Shown here one piece after another: positions 1 through 8,322 of a stretch of 64,000 bases of DNA. How positions within the stretch are numbered: position 1 is the first letter of the stretch; each line of letters starts with the position of its first letter. Below the pieces are notes generated by a model, which had not been told where the DNA came from, made no database searches, and saw nothing but the letters and a program-made list of their open reading frames with translations. The stretch is from Gordonia lacunae. Its GTDB lineage: Bacteria; Actinomycetota; Actinomycetes; Mycobacteriales; Mycobacteriaceae. A program made the translations under genes and the position numbers. The stretch is from NCBI RefSeq assembly GCF_002149015.1, contig NZ_NGFO01000001.1:310001-374000 (forward strand), in the 5' to 3' direction.

Positions 1-211
1 GCCGCTGATAGATGGTCAGCGAGAACTCGTCGACCGCGGCGAGTCGCACCTCGTCGTCGCCGGCGAGGTCGCGCAGTTCCCGGGCCAGCTGGGTCTGGCG
101 TTGCAGGGTCGTCGATTCCCGTTCGCGGTATCGCACGAACCCGACGACGCCGAACGCCGTAGCCAAGAGTCCCAAGCCGACCATCACACCCCAGTAGTCC
201 ACGGCAGTCAC
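1..211 (-). CDS. Membrane-anchored protein of unknown function, N-terminal part only
   Basis: The reverse strand opens with GTG at 211 and stays open to the window edge, giving about 70 residues. Residues 8-25 form a hydrophobic segment (VMVGLGLLATAFGVVGFV), followed by a charged stretch rich in Arg, Glu and Gln that looks helical (RYRERESTTLQRQTQLAREL). This suggests a single N-terminal membrane anchor with a cytoplasmic coiled-coil-like region. No family was recognised. An in-frame ATG lies nine codons further in. There is no clear Shine-Dalgarno sequence, so a leaderless or near-leaderless message is possible. A KstR-type palindrome sits 9 bp upstream of the GTG. Confidence 0.6.
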   Translation of the reverse strand, partial: MTAVDYWGVMVGLGLLATAFGVVGFVRYRERESTTLQRQTQLARELRDLAGDDEVRLAAVDEFSLTIYQR

Positions 212-219
212 GCTACAAC

Positions 220-233
220 TAGAACCTGTTGCA
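220..233. promoter_or_regulatory. KstR-like operator (TNNAACNNGTTNNA)
   Basis: The sequence TAGAACCTGTTGCA matches all eight fixed positions of the KstR consensus TNNAACNNGTTNNA known from mycobacteria and rhodococci, where the TetR-family repressor KstR controls sterol catabolism genes. It lies between the divergent genes at 211 (reverse) and 415 (forward), 9 bp from the reverse GTG. The placement suits repression of the reverse-strand gene. The motif match is seen directly; regulation by KstR is inferred. Confidence 0.5.
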
Positions 234-414
234 GTCGTGAAGCGGGTCACAGGGTCGCATCGTCGTGGCCGGTCACGACCTCGCCCCGCGGTGACGGTCG
301 AACCCGCACCGCACGCGCTGCTACGTTGGGCGACCGTCTGCGCCGGAACGGACGGGTCGGGGCGAGCCCGGCGGCCTGCGCGGAGGATTCGGGAACGAAC
401 GGGAGGGTGCGCGG

Positions 415-1887
415 GTGACCGGTCGGGTGATCTGGACGTCGATCGTGTGCGTGGCTGTCGGCCTCGCGGTGAGCGCTTCGGCAACCGGTGTCGGGGCGTC
501 AGGTGTCGGGGCGTCCGGGATCGGCGCGTATACGAGTCCGTCGCCGGGCGTCGACGTACTCGCCGGCGATGTGCCGGAGTCGGTTCAGCTCAGTCGCGAG
601 CTGTACGCCCGATCCGACGAGGCGATCCTGGTGGGTCCCGACGCACTCGACGACGCCGCTCGCCGAGCCGCTGCGGCGCGTGTCGCACAGGACAAGCACG
701 TGCCGGTCCTGGCGGTCACCCCGCAGACGGCGCCGAGCGTCGCCGGCGAGCTCCGACGGCTCGGGGTCGACACGGAGGTCCGCCTCGGCCGGGTCGACGG
801 CGTTCCGGCCCCGCGTACCTCCGCGGATCTCGACGACCTGCGGGGCAACGCACCGAGGTCGGGGACCGCGCCAGTGGTGATGCTGACCCGCGACGCTCCC
901 GCCGACGCGATCATGACGGCACGGTCCGCGGCACGGGTCGTCGAGGTGCCGGTACCCGATCCGCGTGCGACCGCCGAGTCGGTGGCGACGATCGAGGCGG
1001 CCGCGTCCGAACCGACCGCAGTGCGGGCGGTGGGTCCCGGGTTCGGCACCGCTGCGGAGTTCGCCCGTCGCGTCGAACAAGCCCGCGACACACCGGAACT
1101 GCCCGGCGGCGGGCAGGTCGTCTTCCCGGGTAGGCGGATGGTGGCGCTGTACGGATCGCCGGACGCACCGGCGCTCGGACCCCTCGGCCGGCAGGGCATC
1201 GCGGCGTCGATAGACCGGGTGCGCCGCCTCGCCGCCGAGTACCAGCGGGTGAGCGCCGAGCCGGTGGTCCCGGCGTTCGAGATCATCGCGTCGGTCGCCT
1301 CGGCCGAACCGGGCCCGGGGTCGACCTACACGAACATGATCGATCCGGAGACCCTGCGGCCCTGGGTCGAGGCCGCCGGCCGCGCCGGGGTCTACGTGAC
1401 CCTCGACCTCCAGCCGGGGCGCATGGACTTCCTGACGCAGGCGCGTCGCTATGCCGACCTGCTGGCGCAACCCCACGTCGGCCTGGCGCTGGACCCCGAG
1501 TGGCGACTGACGCCCCATCAGGTCCACCTCACCCAGATCGGTTCGGTCGGCGCCGAGGAGGTCAACCGGACCTCGGACTGGCTCGCCGGATTCGTCCGCG
1601 ACCGTCGTCTACCGCAGAAGCTGTTCGTCCTGCACCAGTTCGACGCCGGGATGCTCGACGACCGGCCCGCGATCGTGACCGATCGCGACGAGCTGCAGGT
1701 GGTTCTCCATGCCGACGGGCACGGCACCCCGGACGTCAAGATGGAAACGTGGCGCAGATTGGTCACCGATCTCCCGGCGGGAATGTGGATGGGCTGGAAG
1801 AATTTCTACACGGAGGACAAGCCGACGTTCTCGCCCGCGGCCACGCTGGCGGTGCGCCCGTCCCCGTGGTTCGTGTCGTATCAGTGA
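415..1887 (+). CDS. Exported conserved protein with CWB2-like N-terminal region
   Basis: 490 residues. A Sec-type signal is visible at residues 1-30 (VIWTSIVCVAVGLAVSASATG). Residues 45-150 read like the cell-wall-binding repeat 2 fold, with an Ala/Asp-rich pattern around AILVGPDALDDAA and VPVLAVTP. The C-terminal half (from about 280) contains VVPAFEIIASVAS, VYVTLDLQPG and VGLALDPEWRL, consistent with a TIM-barrel-like exported domain seen in actinobacterial hypothetical proteins. The GTG start follows a purine-rich GGGAGGG. A surface location is inferred; substrate and activity are unknown. The fold assignment rests on pattern only. Confidence 0.75.
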   Translation: MTGRVIWTSIVCVAVGLAVSASATGVGASGVGASGIGAYTSPSPGVDVLAGDVPESVQLSRELYARSDEAILVGPDALDDAARRAAAARVAQDKHVPVLAVTPQTAPSVAGELRRLGVDTEVRLGRVDGVPAPRTSADLDDLRGNAPRSGTAPVVMLTRDAPADAIMTARSAARVVEVPVPDPRATAESVATIEAAASEPTAVRAVGPGFGTAAEFARRVEQARDTPELPGGGQVVFPGRRMVALYGSPDAPALGPLGRQGIAASIDRVRRLAAEYQRVSAEPVVPAFEIIASVASAEPGPGSTYTNMIDPETLRPWVEAAGRAGVYVTLDLQPGRMDFLTQARRYADLLAQPHVGLALDPEWRLTPHQVHLTQIGSVGAEEVNRTSDWLAGFVRDRRLPQKLFVLHQFDAGMLDDRPAIVTDRDELQVVLHADGHGTPDVKMETWRRLVTDLPAGMWMGWKNFYTEDKPTFSPAATLAVRPSPWFVSYQ

Positions 1888-2016
1888 CCTCGGCGTCACC
1901 GGCCGGCGCGGGGCCCGACGGACGTCGTTCGCGGCGGTTCACCGCGGGTTCCGAACGGGCCCGGAGAACTGCAACTCCGCCCGGTGGCGGGGCCGCACCG
2001 ACGTGAAGGAGCATCC

Positions 2017-3393
2017 GTGGTCGCACCTCTGTCCACCCTGCCCACCGCTGTCGAACTCGCCGCGTGCCCCACGCCGACCGAGCGAGCCGACCCACTGAAA
2101 ATACTGGCGGCACAGGCCGAGACCCGGGTCGCCGACCTCATCCCGGTGCGGCACGCCCGGATGTCGGCCACCCCGTTCACCTTCTATCGTGGCGCGGCCG
2201 CGGTGATGTCCGACGACCTGTCGCGGACCCCCGACACCGGGATCATCACGCAACTCTGCGGCGATGCGCACCTCAGCAATCTCGGTCTCTTCTTCAGTCC
2301 GGAGCGTCGAATGGTGTTCGACCTCAACGACTTCGACGAGACCCACGTCGGTCCGTTCGAGTGGGACGTCAAACGCCTCGCGGCCAGCTTCACGATCGCC
2401 GGACGCAACAACGGGTTCGACGACACGACCAACCGCAAGGTCGCCAAGACCGTCGCTAAGGCATACCGACGGGCCATTGCGCGCAGCGTCACGCAGACGA
2501 CGCTCGAGAACTGGTACGCCGGAATCGACGCCGACGACTTCCTGACGGACTTCGGCCCGAAGCTGGACACGTCGATGAGCGAGCGCACGCAGAAGGCCCT
2601 CACCAAGGCCCGCCACCGCGACAGCGCCCAGGCCCTCGCGAAACTCTGCGTGATCGACGCTGACGGTACGGCGCACATCCGCAGTGACCCGCCGCTGTTG
2701 GTTCCGCTGCACGAACGCTTCCCCGCGGAGACCGCCGACATCGTCGCCGAGCGGGTCCGGGAGCGGATCGAGGCCTATCGCGACACCGTGCCGCTGCACG
2801 TGCAGGCGCTCCTCGACCAGTTCGAGATCGTCGACATCGCGTTCAAGGTGGTGGGCGTCGGGAGTGTCGGCACGCGGGCGTGGATCATCCTGCTCACCGG
2901 CAAGGAGATGGGTGACCCGCTGTTCCTCCAGGTCAAGGAGGCGCAGCGGTCGGTTCTCGCCGACCACGTGCCGGCCTCCGGGTTCGACAACCAGGGGCAG
3001 CGGGTGGTCGAGGGTCAGCGACTGCTCCAGGCGACCAGCGACCTGTTCCTCGGCTGGTCGACGGGGACCGACGAGAACGGCGAGCGACGCGACTTCTACG
3101 TCCGTCAACTCCGAGACGGCAAGGGCTCGGTGGTCGTCGAGGCCCTGAGCCCCGAGGGTATGAAGCTGTATGCGCAGTTGTGCGGCCTGGTCCTCGGTCA
3201 GGCGCATGCGCGTACGGCGAGCCGGTTCCAGATCGCCGAGTACCTGAAGACGACGAAGGGCTTCGGCGAGGCCATCGCCGAGTTCTCGATCGGCTACGCG
3301 GATCTCAACGACTCCGACCACTCGAGGATGATGGAGGCCATCGGCCGCGGCGAGCTCGAGGTGTACGACCTGGCGGCCGAGGGTAAGAGCTGA
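2017..3393 (+). CDS. DUF2252 family protein
   Basis: The GTG at 2017 is preferred to the upstream GTG at 1984 because GAAGGA lies 6 bp before it. The 458-residue product carries the signature motifs of DUF2252: GDAHLSNLGLF, FDLNDFDET, WDVKRLAASF, and near the C-terminus GLVLGQAHAR. The family has a protein-kinase-like fold and is common in actinobacteria; no defined reaction is established for it. It lies 130 bp after the exported protein on the same strand and 54 bp before the peptidase gene, so the three may be co-transcribed, but nothing in the sequence links their functions. Confidence 0.85.
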   Translation: MVAPLSTLPTAVELAACPTPTERADPLKILAAQAETRVADLIPVRHARMSATPFTFYRGAAAVMSDDLSRTPDTGIITQLCGDAHLSNLGLFFSPERRMVFDLNDFDETHVGPFEWDVKRLAASFTIAGRNNGFDDTTNRKVAKTVAKAYRRAIARSVTQTTLENWYAGIDADDFLTDFGPKLDTSMSERTQKALTKARHRDSAQALAKLCVIDADGTAHIRSDPPLLVPLHERFPAETADIVAERVRERIEAYRDTVPLHVQALLDQFEIVDIAFKVVGVGSVGTRAWIILLTGKEMGDPLFLQVKEAQRSVLADHVPASGFDNQGQRVVEGQRLLQATSDLFLGWSTGTDENGERRDFYVRQLRDGKGSVVVEALSPEGMKLYAQLCGLVLGQAHARTASRFQIAEYLKTTKGFGEAIAEFSIGYADLNDSDHSRMMEAIGRGELEVYDLAAEGKS

Positions 3394-3447
3394 GTCCGCC
3401 GGCGATCGGCCGGGCGGCCCGATTCGACGACACACGGGAGATCGCTG

Positions 3448-4812
3448 GTGGAACCGACTGCGCGAGACGACGAGATGACCCTGCGGGACGAGGTGACCGC
3501 GCTGATGCCGCAGGCGAGATCGGATCTCGCGGAGATGGTCCGGTTCCGGTCGGTGCACGACCAACACCAGTTCCCGGTCGAGGAATGCGACGGGATGGTC
3601 GACTGGCTGCTGGCGGCGTTCCGGGATGTCGGCGTCGACGACATCGCCGCACACGTCACCAGCGACGGCAGCAAGGCGATCACCGGGTCCATTCCCGGCC
3701 CGGAGGGCGCGCCGACCGTCCTGCTCTACTTCCACCACGATGTGCAGCCACCCCTCGGTGATGACGAATGGGATTCCCCCGTCTGGGAACTGACCGACCG
3801 CGACGGGCGCTGGTACGGGCGCGGAGCGGCGGACTGCAAGGGCAACATCGCCGTACACCTCACCGCGCTGCGGGCACTCGCCGGCCGGGCGGGGGTGACC
3901 GTGAAGATCATCGGCGAGGGCTCGGAGGAGCAGGGGACCGGCGGTCTCGAGGACTTCGCCGTACGGAACCCGGAACTGCTTGCCGCCGACGCTATCCTGA
4001 TCGCGGACTCCGGGAACTTCGCCGTCGGGAAGCCGAGCCTGACGACCACCCTGCGCGGTATCGCGAACATCGTGGTGTCCGTGGAAACTCTCGGGTCGGC
4101 CATGCACTCCGGGATGTTCGGCGGCGCCGCCCCGGATGCCCTCGCAGCCCTCATCTCGATGCTCGCCACCCTGCGTGACGAGCACGGCAACACCACCGTC
4201 CACGGACTCGACGCCGACGCTCGCTGGTCTGGCGTGTCCTACCCGCCCGAGCGGTTCCGCAGCGATGCAACGGTTCTCGACGGGGTGGGACTGGTCGGTT
4301 CGGGATCGGTGTCGGACATGGTGTGGGCGCGCCCGGCCGCCACGGTGCTCGGCATCGACTGTCCTCCGGTGGTCGGCTCATCGGCGGCCGTGCAGCCGAA
4401 AGCGCGGGCGCGGATCAACCTCCGGGTGCCGCCGGGGATGGACCCCACGCATGCGCAGGACGCACTCATCGAGCATCTCCGGGCCGTCACGCCGTGGAAC
4501 GCACGGGTGTCCTTCGAGCGGGAGGCGGTGGGAGCGCCGTTCGTCGGCTCCACCAGTGGCCCCGCGTACGACACCCTCACCGACGCGCTGGCGACCGCGT
4601 ACGGCAGTGAGGTGCTGATCCAGGGACAGGGCGGCTCGATCCCGTTGTGCAACGTCCTCCAGTCGTTGTTCCCGGACGCGGAGATCATGCTCTTCGGTGT
4701 CGAGGAACCGCGCTGCCTGATCCACGCGCCCAACGAGAGCGTCGATCCGTCGGAGATCGAACGGATCGCGTTGGCCGAGGCCATCTTCCTGCGCGACTTC
4801 AGGCACCGCTGA
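3448..4812 (+). CDS. M20 family metallopeptidase (dipeptidase type)
   Basis: 454 residues, the usual size of M20 dipeptidases. Di-metal ligands are visible in order: His and Asp in YFHHDVQPP, the bridging Asp in GRGAADCKGN, the catalytic/ligand Glu pair in GEGSEEQGTGG, Asp in LIADSGN, and the late His in CLIHAPNES. The central dimerisation domain is present between about residues 200 and 330. It should be a cytoplasmic hydrolase of dipeptides or N-acyl amino acids; the substrate cannot be read from sequence. The GTG start has GGGAGA upstream; an internal ATG ten codons on is an alternative. Its 3' end overlaps the convergent acyl-CoA dehydrogenase gene by 14 bp. Confidence 0.88.
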   Translation: MEPTARDDEMTLRDEVTALMPQARSDLAEMVRFRSVHDQHQFPVEECDGMVDWLLAAFRDVGVDDIAAHVTSDGSKAITGSIPGPEGAPTVLLYFHHDVQPPLGDDEWDSPVWELTDRDGRWYGRGAADCKGNIAVHLTALRALAGRAGVTVKIIGEGSEEQGTGGLEDFAVRNPELLAADAILIADSGNFAVGKPSLTTTLRGIANIVVSVETLGSAMHSGMFGGAAPDALAALISMLATLRDEHGNTTVHGLDADARWSGVSYPPERFRSDATVLDGVGLVGSGSVSDMVWARPAATVLGIDCPPVVGSSAAVQPKARARINLRVPPGMDPTHAQDALIEHLRAVTPWNARVSFEREAVGAPFVGSTSGPAYDTLTDALATAYGSEVLIQGQGGSIPLCNVLQSLFPDAEIMLFGVEEPRCLIHAPNESVDPSEIERIALAEAIFLRDFRHR

Positions 4813-5914
4813 AGCGCTGCAACAGAGCAGTTTTCAATTCCGGCCGGCTCGCGGCGACCAGGACGAACGCGGCTTCGCGGAACAGCCGCTCGGAAGCGCT
4901 CCCGCGTACCACCGCGCGGCCGCCGTCCGCGGCCGCCAGTGCGGCGGCGGCGTCGAGTGCCAGGCGCGCCGCGTCGGCCCGGGCTGCCAGCAGTGCGGTG
5001 GCATCCGCCATCCCGGCGTCCAGTGCGGTCCGGACGACGTCGGCGCGCTCACGTAGTGCCCGGGCCTCCCGATTGTGCCCGCGGACATCGAGCAGCGCGG
5101 TACAGCGTCTGATGAGTCCGAACGGGAGCGTGCCGTTGAGCCGGACGCCGACGTTCTGGCTCGCGAAGAACTCCCCGAGACCCACGCGGGTGACCACGCG
5201 GTCGACGGGGACGGTCAGGCCGTCGACCCGCAGCGACACCGTCCTCGTCGCGGTGGCCGCGGACAGGTCGACGGGCGTGGCCCGCACCGCGTCGGCCGAC
5301 GCGCCCTCGAGGAGGTCGGGCATGCGCAGAATCGCGGACACGACGTCGTCGGTGGCAGCGTCGCGGGCCGAGACCTGCAGGAGGTCGACGTCGCCCCAGC
5401 CGCTCACGAACGGAGCATGACCGGTGAGGAGCCAGCCGTCGCCGGTGGCGGTCGCGGTCATCCGCGGCGGCGTGGGGACGACCCCGGCATAGGCGACCCC
5501 GGCACGGAGTCGCCCGGTCACGGTCGCTTCGAGGAGTTCCGCACGTAGGTCGGCGTTCGTGGTCCGGGACAGGGACAGCACCACCCCGTGATGCTGGATC
5601 CAGGTGAACGCGGTGGCGAGACAGCCGCTGGTCAGTACCTCCAGGATCTCGGTGACCTCCCCGAATTCGAGCCCCGGCCCGCCGGCGTCGACGGGCGCGG
5701 CGATCCCGTACAGGCCGGCCTCGGCCAGTGCCTGCCAGTGCGACTCGGGCACGGCGCCGGTGCGGTCGACGTCACCGGCGGCGGGGAACAGGACCTCATC
5801 GGCCAGCCTGATCGCGGCCGTCCGGAGCTCGGCGCGTCGTGCGTCTGCGGCGTCGTCGATGGTCACGGTTGACACCCTACGGCGCGTGTCCGCGCCGGCC
5901 CCGTTGTTGGACAT
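4799..5914 (-). CDS. Acyl-CoA dehydrogenase family flavoprotein
   Basis: About 371 residues from the ATG at 5914 (product MSNNGAG...); a GTG at 5875 is an equally possible start, and the frame is open as far as 6088. The acyl-CoA dehydrogenase layout is recognisable: N-terminal helical domain (LADEVLFPAAGDVDRTG, PESHWQALAEAGLYGIAAP), beta domain (GDGWLLTGHAPFVSGWGDVDLLQV), and a C-terminal helical bundle very rich in Ala. The catalytic Glu could not be located with confidence, and the C-terminal domain is atypical, so it may be a specialised FAD oxidoreductase rather than a beta-oxidation enzyme. It is divergent from the AraC-type regulator at 6079, which may control it. Confidence 0.75.
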   Translation of the reverse strand: MSNNGAGADTRRRVSTVTIDDAADARRAELRTAAIRLADEVLFPAAGDVDRTGAVPESHWQALAEAGLYGIAAPVDAGGPGLEFGEVTEILEVLTSGCLATAFTWIQHHGVVLSLSRTTNADLRAELLEATVTGRLRAGVAYAGVVPTPPRMTATATGDGWLLTGHAPFVSGWGDVDLLQVSARDAATDDVVSAILRMPDLLEGASADAVRATPVDLSAATATRTVSLRVDGLTVPVDRVVTRVGLGEFFASQNVGVRLNGTLPFGLIRRCTALLDVRGHNREARALRERADVVRTALDAGMADATALLAARADAARLALDAAAALAAADGGRAVVRGSASERLFREAAFVLVAASRPELKTALLQRFSGA

Positions 5915-6078
5915 CTGACCAAGACTGTCGCCGACCCCTCTCACGGAAGTCGTCGTGGCGCAGCACGATCCCGGGACCAGAATCCTTGAAAGTGGGACCA
6001 AAGGCCCAAGACCGGCGAGGGGCGCGTCGATAGACTCATGTTCGGGTGGGAGCATTCTCTCGCGTGGAAGGAACCCTG

Positions 6079-6522
6079 GTGACCGCAATCCTCAATGGTC
6101 GGGACGTGCAGTCGATACGTGTAGTGCCGGAATCGAATTCGGGTGCTCTACGGTCGGATATGCGGACGAGTGAGCGGTACTTGCGCGCCGCGGTCACCGA
6201 CCTCATCGAGCGCAACTTCCGTGATCCCGACTTCAGTGTCGAGATCGTCGCCCGGCACCTGCACGTGAGTCGCCGACACCTCTACCGGGTTCTCGCCGGT
6301 GGCACCACGTCGCTCGCGGAGATGATCGCCGACCGCCGCCTGGAATGGGCCCAGGGGTTGCTCATGGGTCCGGGCAACCTCAAACTCGAAGCCATCGCGC
6401 ACGCGTCGGGCTTCGCCTCGACGGCGACGATGCGCAACCGGTTCCGGTCGAAGTTCGGGTGCACCCCCGACGAGTTCCGCCGCACCGCCCCGGTGTCCGG
6501 CTCGGCCGCCGAAGCGAGCTGA
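6079..6522 (+). CDS. Short AraC-family transcriptional regulator
   Basis: 147 residues from GTG 6079, chosen because GGAAGG lies 7 bp upstream; an earlier GTG at 6046 is less well placed. Residues 35-135 are an AraC/XylS DNA-binding domain with both helix-turn-helix units: VEIVARHLHVSRRHLYRVLAG and LEAIAHASGFASTATMRNRFRSKFGCTPDEFRR. There is little protein before the DNA-binding domain (about 35 residues), so the usual ligand-binding domain is missing. It is divergently placed from the acyl-CoA dehydrogenase, 165 bp apart, and is followed by a strong hairpin terminator. Confidence 0.85.
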   Translation: MTAILNGRDVQSIRVVPESNSGALRSDMRTSERYLRAAVTDLIERNFRDPDFSVEIVARHLHVSRRHLYRVLAGGTTSLAEMIADRRLEWAQGLLMGPGNLKLEAIAHASGFASTATMRNRFRSKFGCTPDEFRRTAPVSGSAAEAS

Positions 6523-6525
6523 AAC

Positions 6526-6565
6526 ACTCCGGCGCAAGCACTTTCGTGCCTGCGCCGGAGTTTCT
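6526..6565. terminator. Bidirectional hairpin terminator
   Basis: Two 16-nt arms (ACTCCGGCGCAAGCAC and GTGCCTGCGCCGGAGT) pair with a single mismatch around a TTTC loop, followed by TTTC. It sits between the convergent AraC-type gene and lipocalin gene and could end transcripts from both sides. Confidence 0.8.
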
Positions 6566-6587
6566 GGTCATCGTCTGACGGTGGCCG

Positions 6588-7202
6588 TCACACCGTGCAC
6601 AGAGGCGAGTAGTCGCTGCGCCCGCCGGTCGTCGGGGAGACGAGGAAGGTGCACGGGTTGTACCCGACCTTCTCGATCTCCTTGGTCAGGCGACGCAATT
6701 CCGAGTTGGGGACCACTTTGTCGCGGGAGAGCAGGAATCCCGATCCGCGGGTCGGATCACCGACGATCGCGTACTGGTAGGGGCCCGTGGGGTTCGGGCC
6801 GTCCTCGAGATAGGCGACGATGTAGTTGGGCGCGCTGCCGGGATTGATGCTCCCCGGGGTCTGCGGGAAGCGAACGCTCAGTTGCGCATTGGTCTGGGGG
6901 TCGACGACGGTCGCGCGCCCGACGACACCTCCGCGCATGCCGGTGGGGCCGGTGCACTGGTTGTCGACGCCGATGGTCTTGGCGTCGACGTAGGTGTAGG
7001 TCGCGCTGGTGTCCCGGGCGCACGTGACCCCGAAGAAGGACGGCACGGTTGCCAGCTGCCACCACTTACCGAGGTAGCGGTCCACCTCGACCTTCGCCAC
7101 CGGGGCCAGCGGCGCGGCGTGCGCCGGCCCTGCTCCGGCAGCGAAGCCGACGCTGAGGAATACGCCGGCGACAAGGGCTGCAAGGGACCGGGTGATGCGC
7201 AT
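6588..7202 (-). CDS. Exported lipocalin family protein
   Basis: 204 residues. Residues 1-30 are a Sec signal peptide (RSLAALVAGVFLSVGFAAGAG, cleavage near AHA-AP). The mature part starts with the lipocalin hallmark VDRYLGKWWQLATVP (G-x-W motif), continues with a beta-barrel pattern (ATYTYVDAKTIGVDNQC, GRATVVDPQTNAQLSVRF, NYIVAYLEDG, YQYAIVGDPTRGSGFLLSRD) and ends with a helix and conserved Cys residues. This is the Blc-like bacterial lipocalin type, which binds hydrophobic ligands outside the membrane. AAAGGA lies 6 bp before the ATG. No lipobox Cys is present, so it is predicted to be secreted rather than lipid-anchored. Confidence 0.85.
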   Translation of the reverse strand: MRITRSLAALVAGVFLSVGFAAGAGPAHAAPLAPVAKVEVDRYLGKWWQLATVPSFFGVTCARDTSATYTYVDAKTIGVDNQCTGPTGMRGGVVGRATVVDPQTNAQLSVRFPQTPGSINPGSAPNYIVAYLEDGPNPTGPYQYAIVGDPTRGSGFLLSRDKVVPNSELRRLTKEIEKVGYNPCTFLVSPTTGGRSDYSPLCTV

Positions 7203-7350
7203 GGTGTTCCTTTCGGGCGATACGTCGTCGCGCCGCTCCCGAGGTGGAGCAGCGTCACCAGACGATTCGGACCGGATGCGCGTCGTGGATTGGTCGTCCC
7301 CCGCAGCCCCCGTCTCAGCGAACTCTTCGCACTGCGTCAGAGCCGGTCGG

Positions 7351-7776
7351 TCACAGGTTGTATTCGTTGTTGGGGTTCCAGGTGGAGACGGCCCAGATCA
7401 CGATCAGGTCCAGGACGATGATCAGGATGGCCCACGCGGGGTAGTAGGGCAGCCACAGGAACTGCGCGATGATCGACAGCGAGGCGATGATGATCGCGGA
7501 GATGCGCGCCCAGTCCGCGCCCACGGCGAGACCGCCGGCGACGAGGACTCCGACGATGCCCAGGATCAGGTGGATCCAGCCCCAGGTGGTGAGGTCGAAC
7601 TCGAAGATGTAGTTCGGGCTCGCGACGAACAGGTCGTCGTTCGCGATCGCGGAGATGCCCTGGAAGATCGAGACCAGACCGGCTACGAAGAGCAGCGCGG
7701 CGGCCACGATCGCGATCCCGAATGCGAAACCCTGCTTGGCAGACGAGTTGGCCTGCTGATCCGGGGAAGCGCTCAT
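7351..7776 (-). CDS. Small four-helix membrane protein, DUF7144-like
   Basis: 141 residues with four hydrophobic helices, approximately at residues 15-40, 60-85, 88-105 and 110-132, and a short hydrophilic Ser/Gln-rich N-terminus. The motif WGWIHLILGIVGVLVAGGL and the WARISAIIIASLSIIAQFLWLPYYPAW stretch are typical of a widespread actinobacterial membrane family (DUF7144). The function is unknown. AAAGGA is 9-10 bp before the ATG. It is a monocistronic unit between the lipocalin and tRNA-Pro genes. Confidence 0.8.
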   Translation of the reverse strand: MSASPDQQANSSAKQGFAFGIAIVAAALLFVAGLVSIFQGISAIANDDLFVASPNYIFEFDLTTWGWIHLILGIVGVLVAGGLAVGADWARISAIIIASLSIIAQFLWLPYYPAWAILIIVLDLIVIWAVSTWNPNNEYNL

Positions 7777-7930
7777 GGTTGGCGTGTCCTTTCAGTGGTT
7801 GTACGCCGACTCCCTGGCCCCGACCGACGGCGCGGCGGCACTGGTACGGATGGACCACATCAAGAATGAGGTGCGCGGCACACTTTCGCACGAGTTTCAG
7901 CCACACCGGACACATCTTTGACCAGGCGAT

Positions 7931-7958
7931 TTAGTACTCGACGAGAGTGGGGTATAAG
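7931..7958 (+). promoter_or_regulatory. Probable promoter of tRNA-Pro
   Basis: A good -10 hexamer TATAAG lies at 7953-7958, 17 bp before the mature tRNA start. The -35 is weak (TTAGTA at 7931-7936, spacing 16). A TTGACC at 7918-7923 is too far away (29 bp) to pair with it. Confidence 0.45.
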
Positions 7959-7975
7959 CTATCGCAGGCTACACA

Positions 7976-8049
<74 letters not shown>

Positions 8050-8070
8050 CGCAAGGTTGAGATTGCAGAA

Positions 8071-8105
8071 GAGACCCTGACCTGGAGAAATCCGGTCGGG
8101 GTCTC
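8071..8105 (+). terminator. Hairpin terminator after tRNA-Pro
   Basis: GAGACCCTGACCTGGA and TCCGGTCGGGGTCTC form a 15-bp stem with G-T wobbles around GAAA, 22 nt after the tRNA. It is followed by CTCGTTT. Confidence 0.7.
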
Positions 8106-8127
8106 CTCGTTTCCGGAGGTCGCCGGG

Positions 8128-8322
8128 TCACTCCGGATCGTCGTCGGAGCACATCCGACCGCCGATGTGGGCCAGGATGATCGGATCGTCGGTGAGGACG
8201 CGGTCGACCTCTTCGCCGCCGTCGCAGCGCAGCAGACCCAGCGTGACCCCGTCCGGTCCGTGGTGGACCACCCGCCACGACGCCCCGGAGTCCTCCCAGC
8301 GCAGCAGGTCGTCGAGTGTCAT
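8128..8322 (-). CDS. Small conserved protein downstream of the HAD gene
   Basis: 64 residues beginning MTLDDLLRWEDSGASWRVV, with a compact beta-rich pattern (VTLGLLRCDGGEEVDRVLTDDPIILAHIGGR). The ATG overlaps the stop of the HAD hydrolase gene by 4 bp (ATGA), so it is translationally coupled to it. The long frame extending upstream across the HAD gene is an antisense-like artefact. Small proteins of this pattern recur in actinobacterial genomes; the function is unknown. Confidence 0.7.
   Translation of the reverse strand: MTLDDLLRWEDSGASWRVVHHGPDGVTLGLLRCDGGEEVDRVLTDDPIILAHIGGRMCSDDDPE

Noticed and set aside
1939-4203. A 754-codon reverse frame across DUF2252 and the M20 peptidase
   Set aside because: Both forward genes have full family motifs. 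The reverse frame only reflects codon bias.
7918-7923. TTGACC as the -35 box for tRNA-Pro
   Set aside because: It is 29 bp from TATAAG, too far for a sigma-70 promoter.
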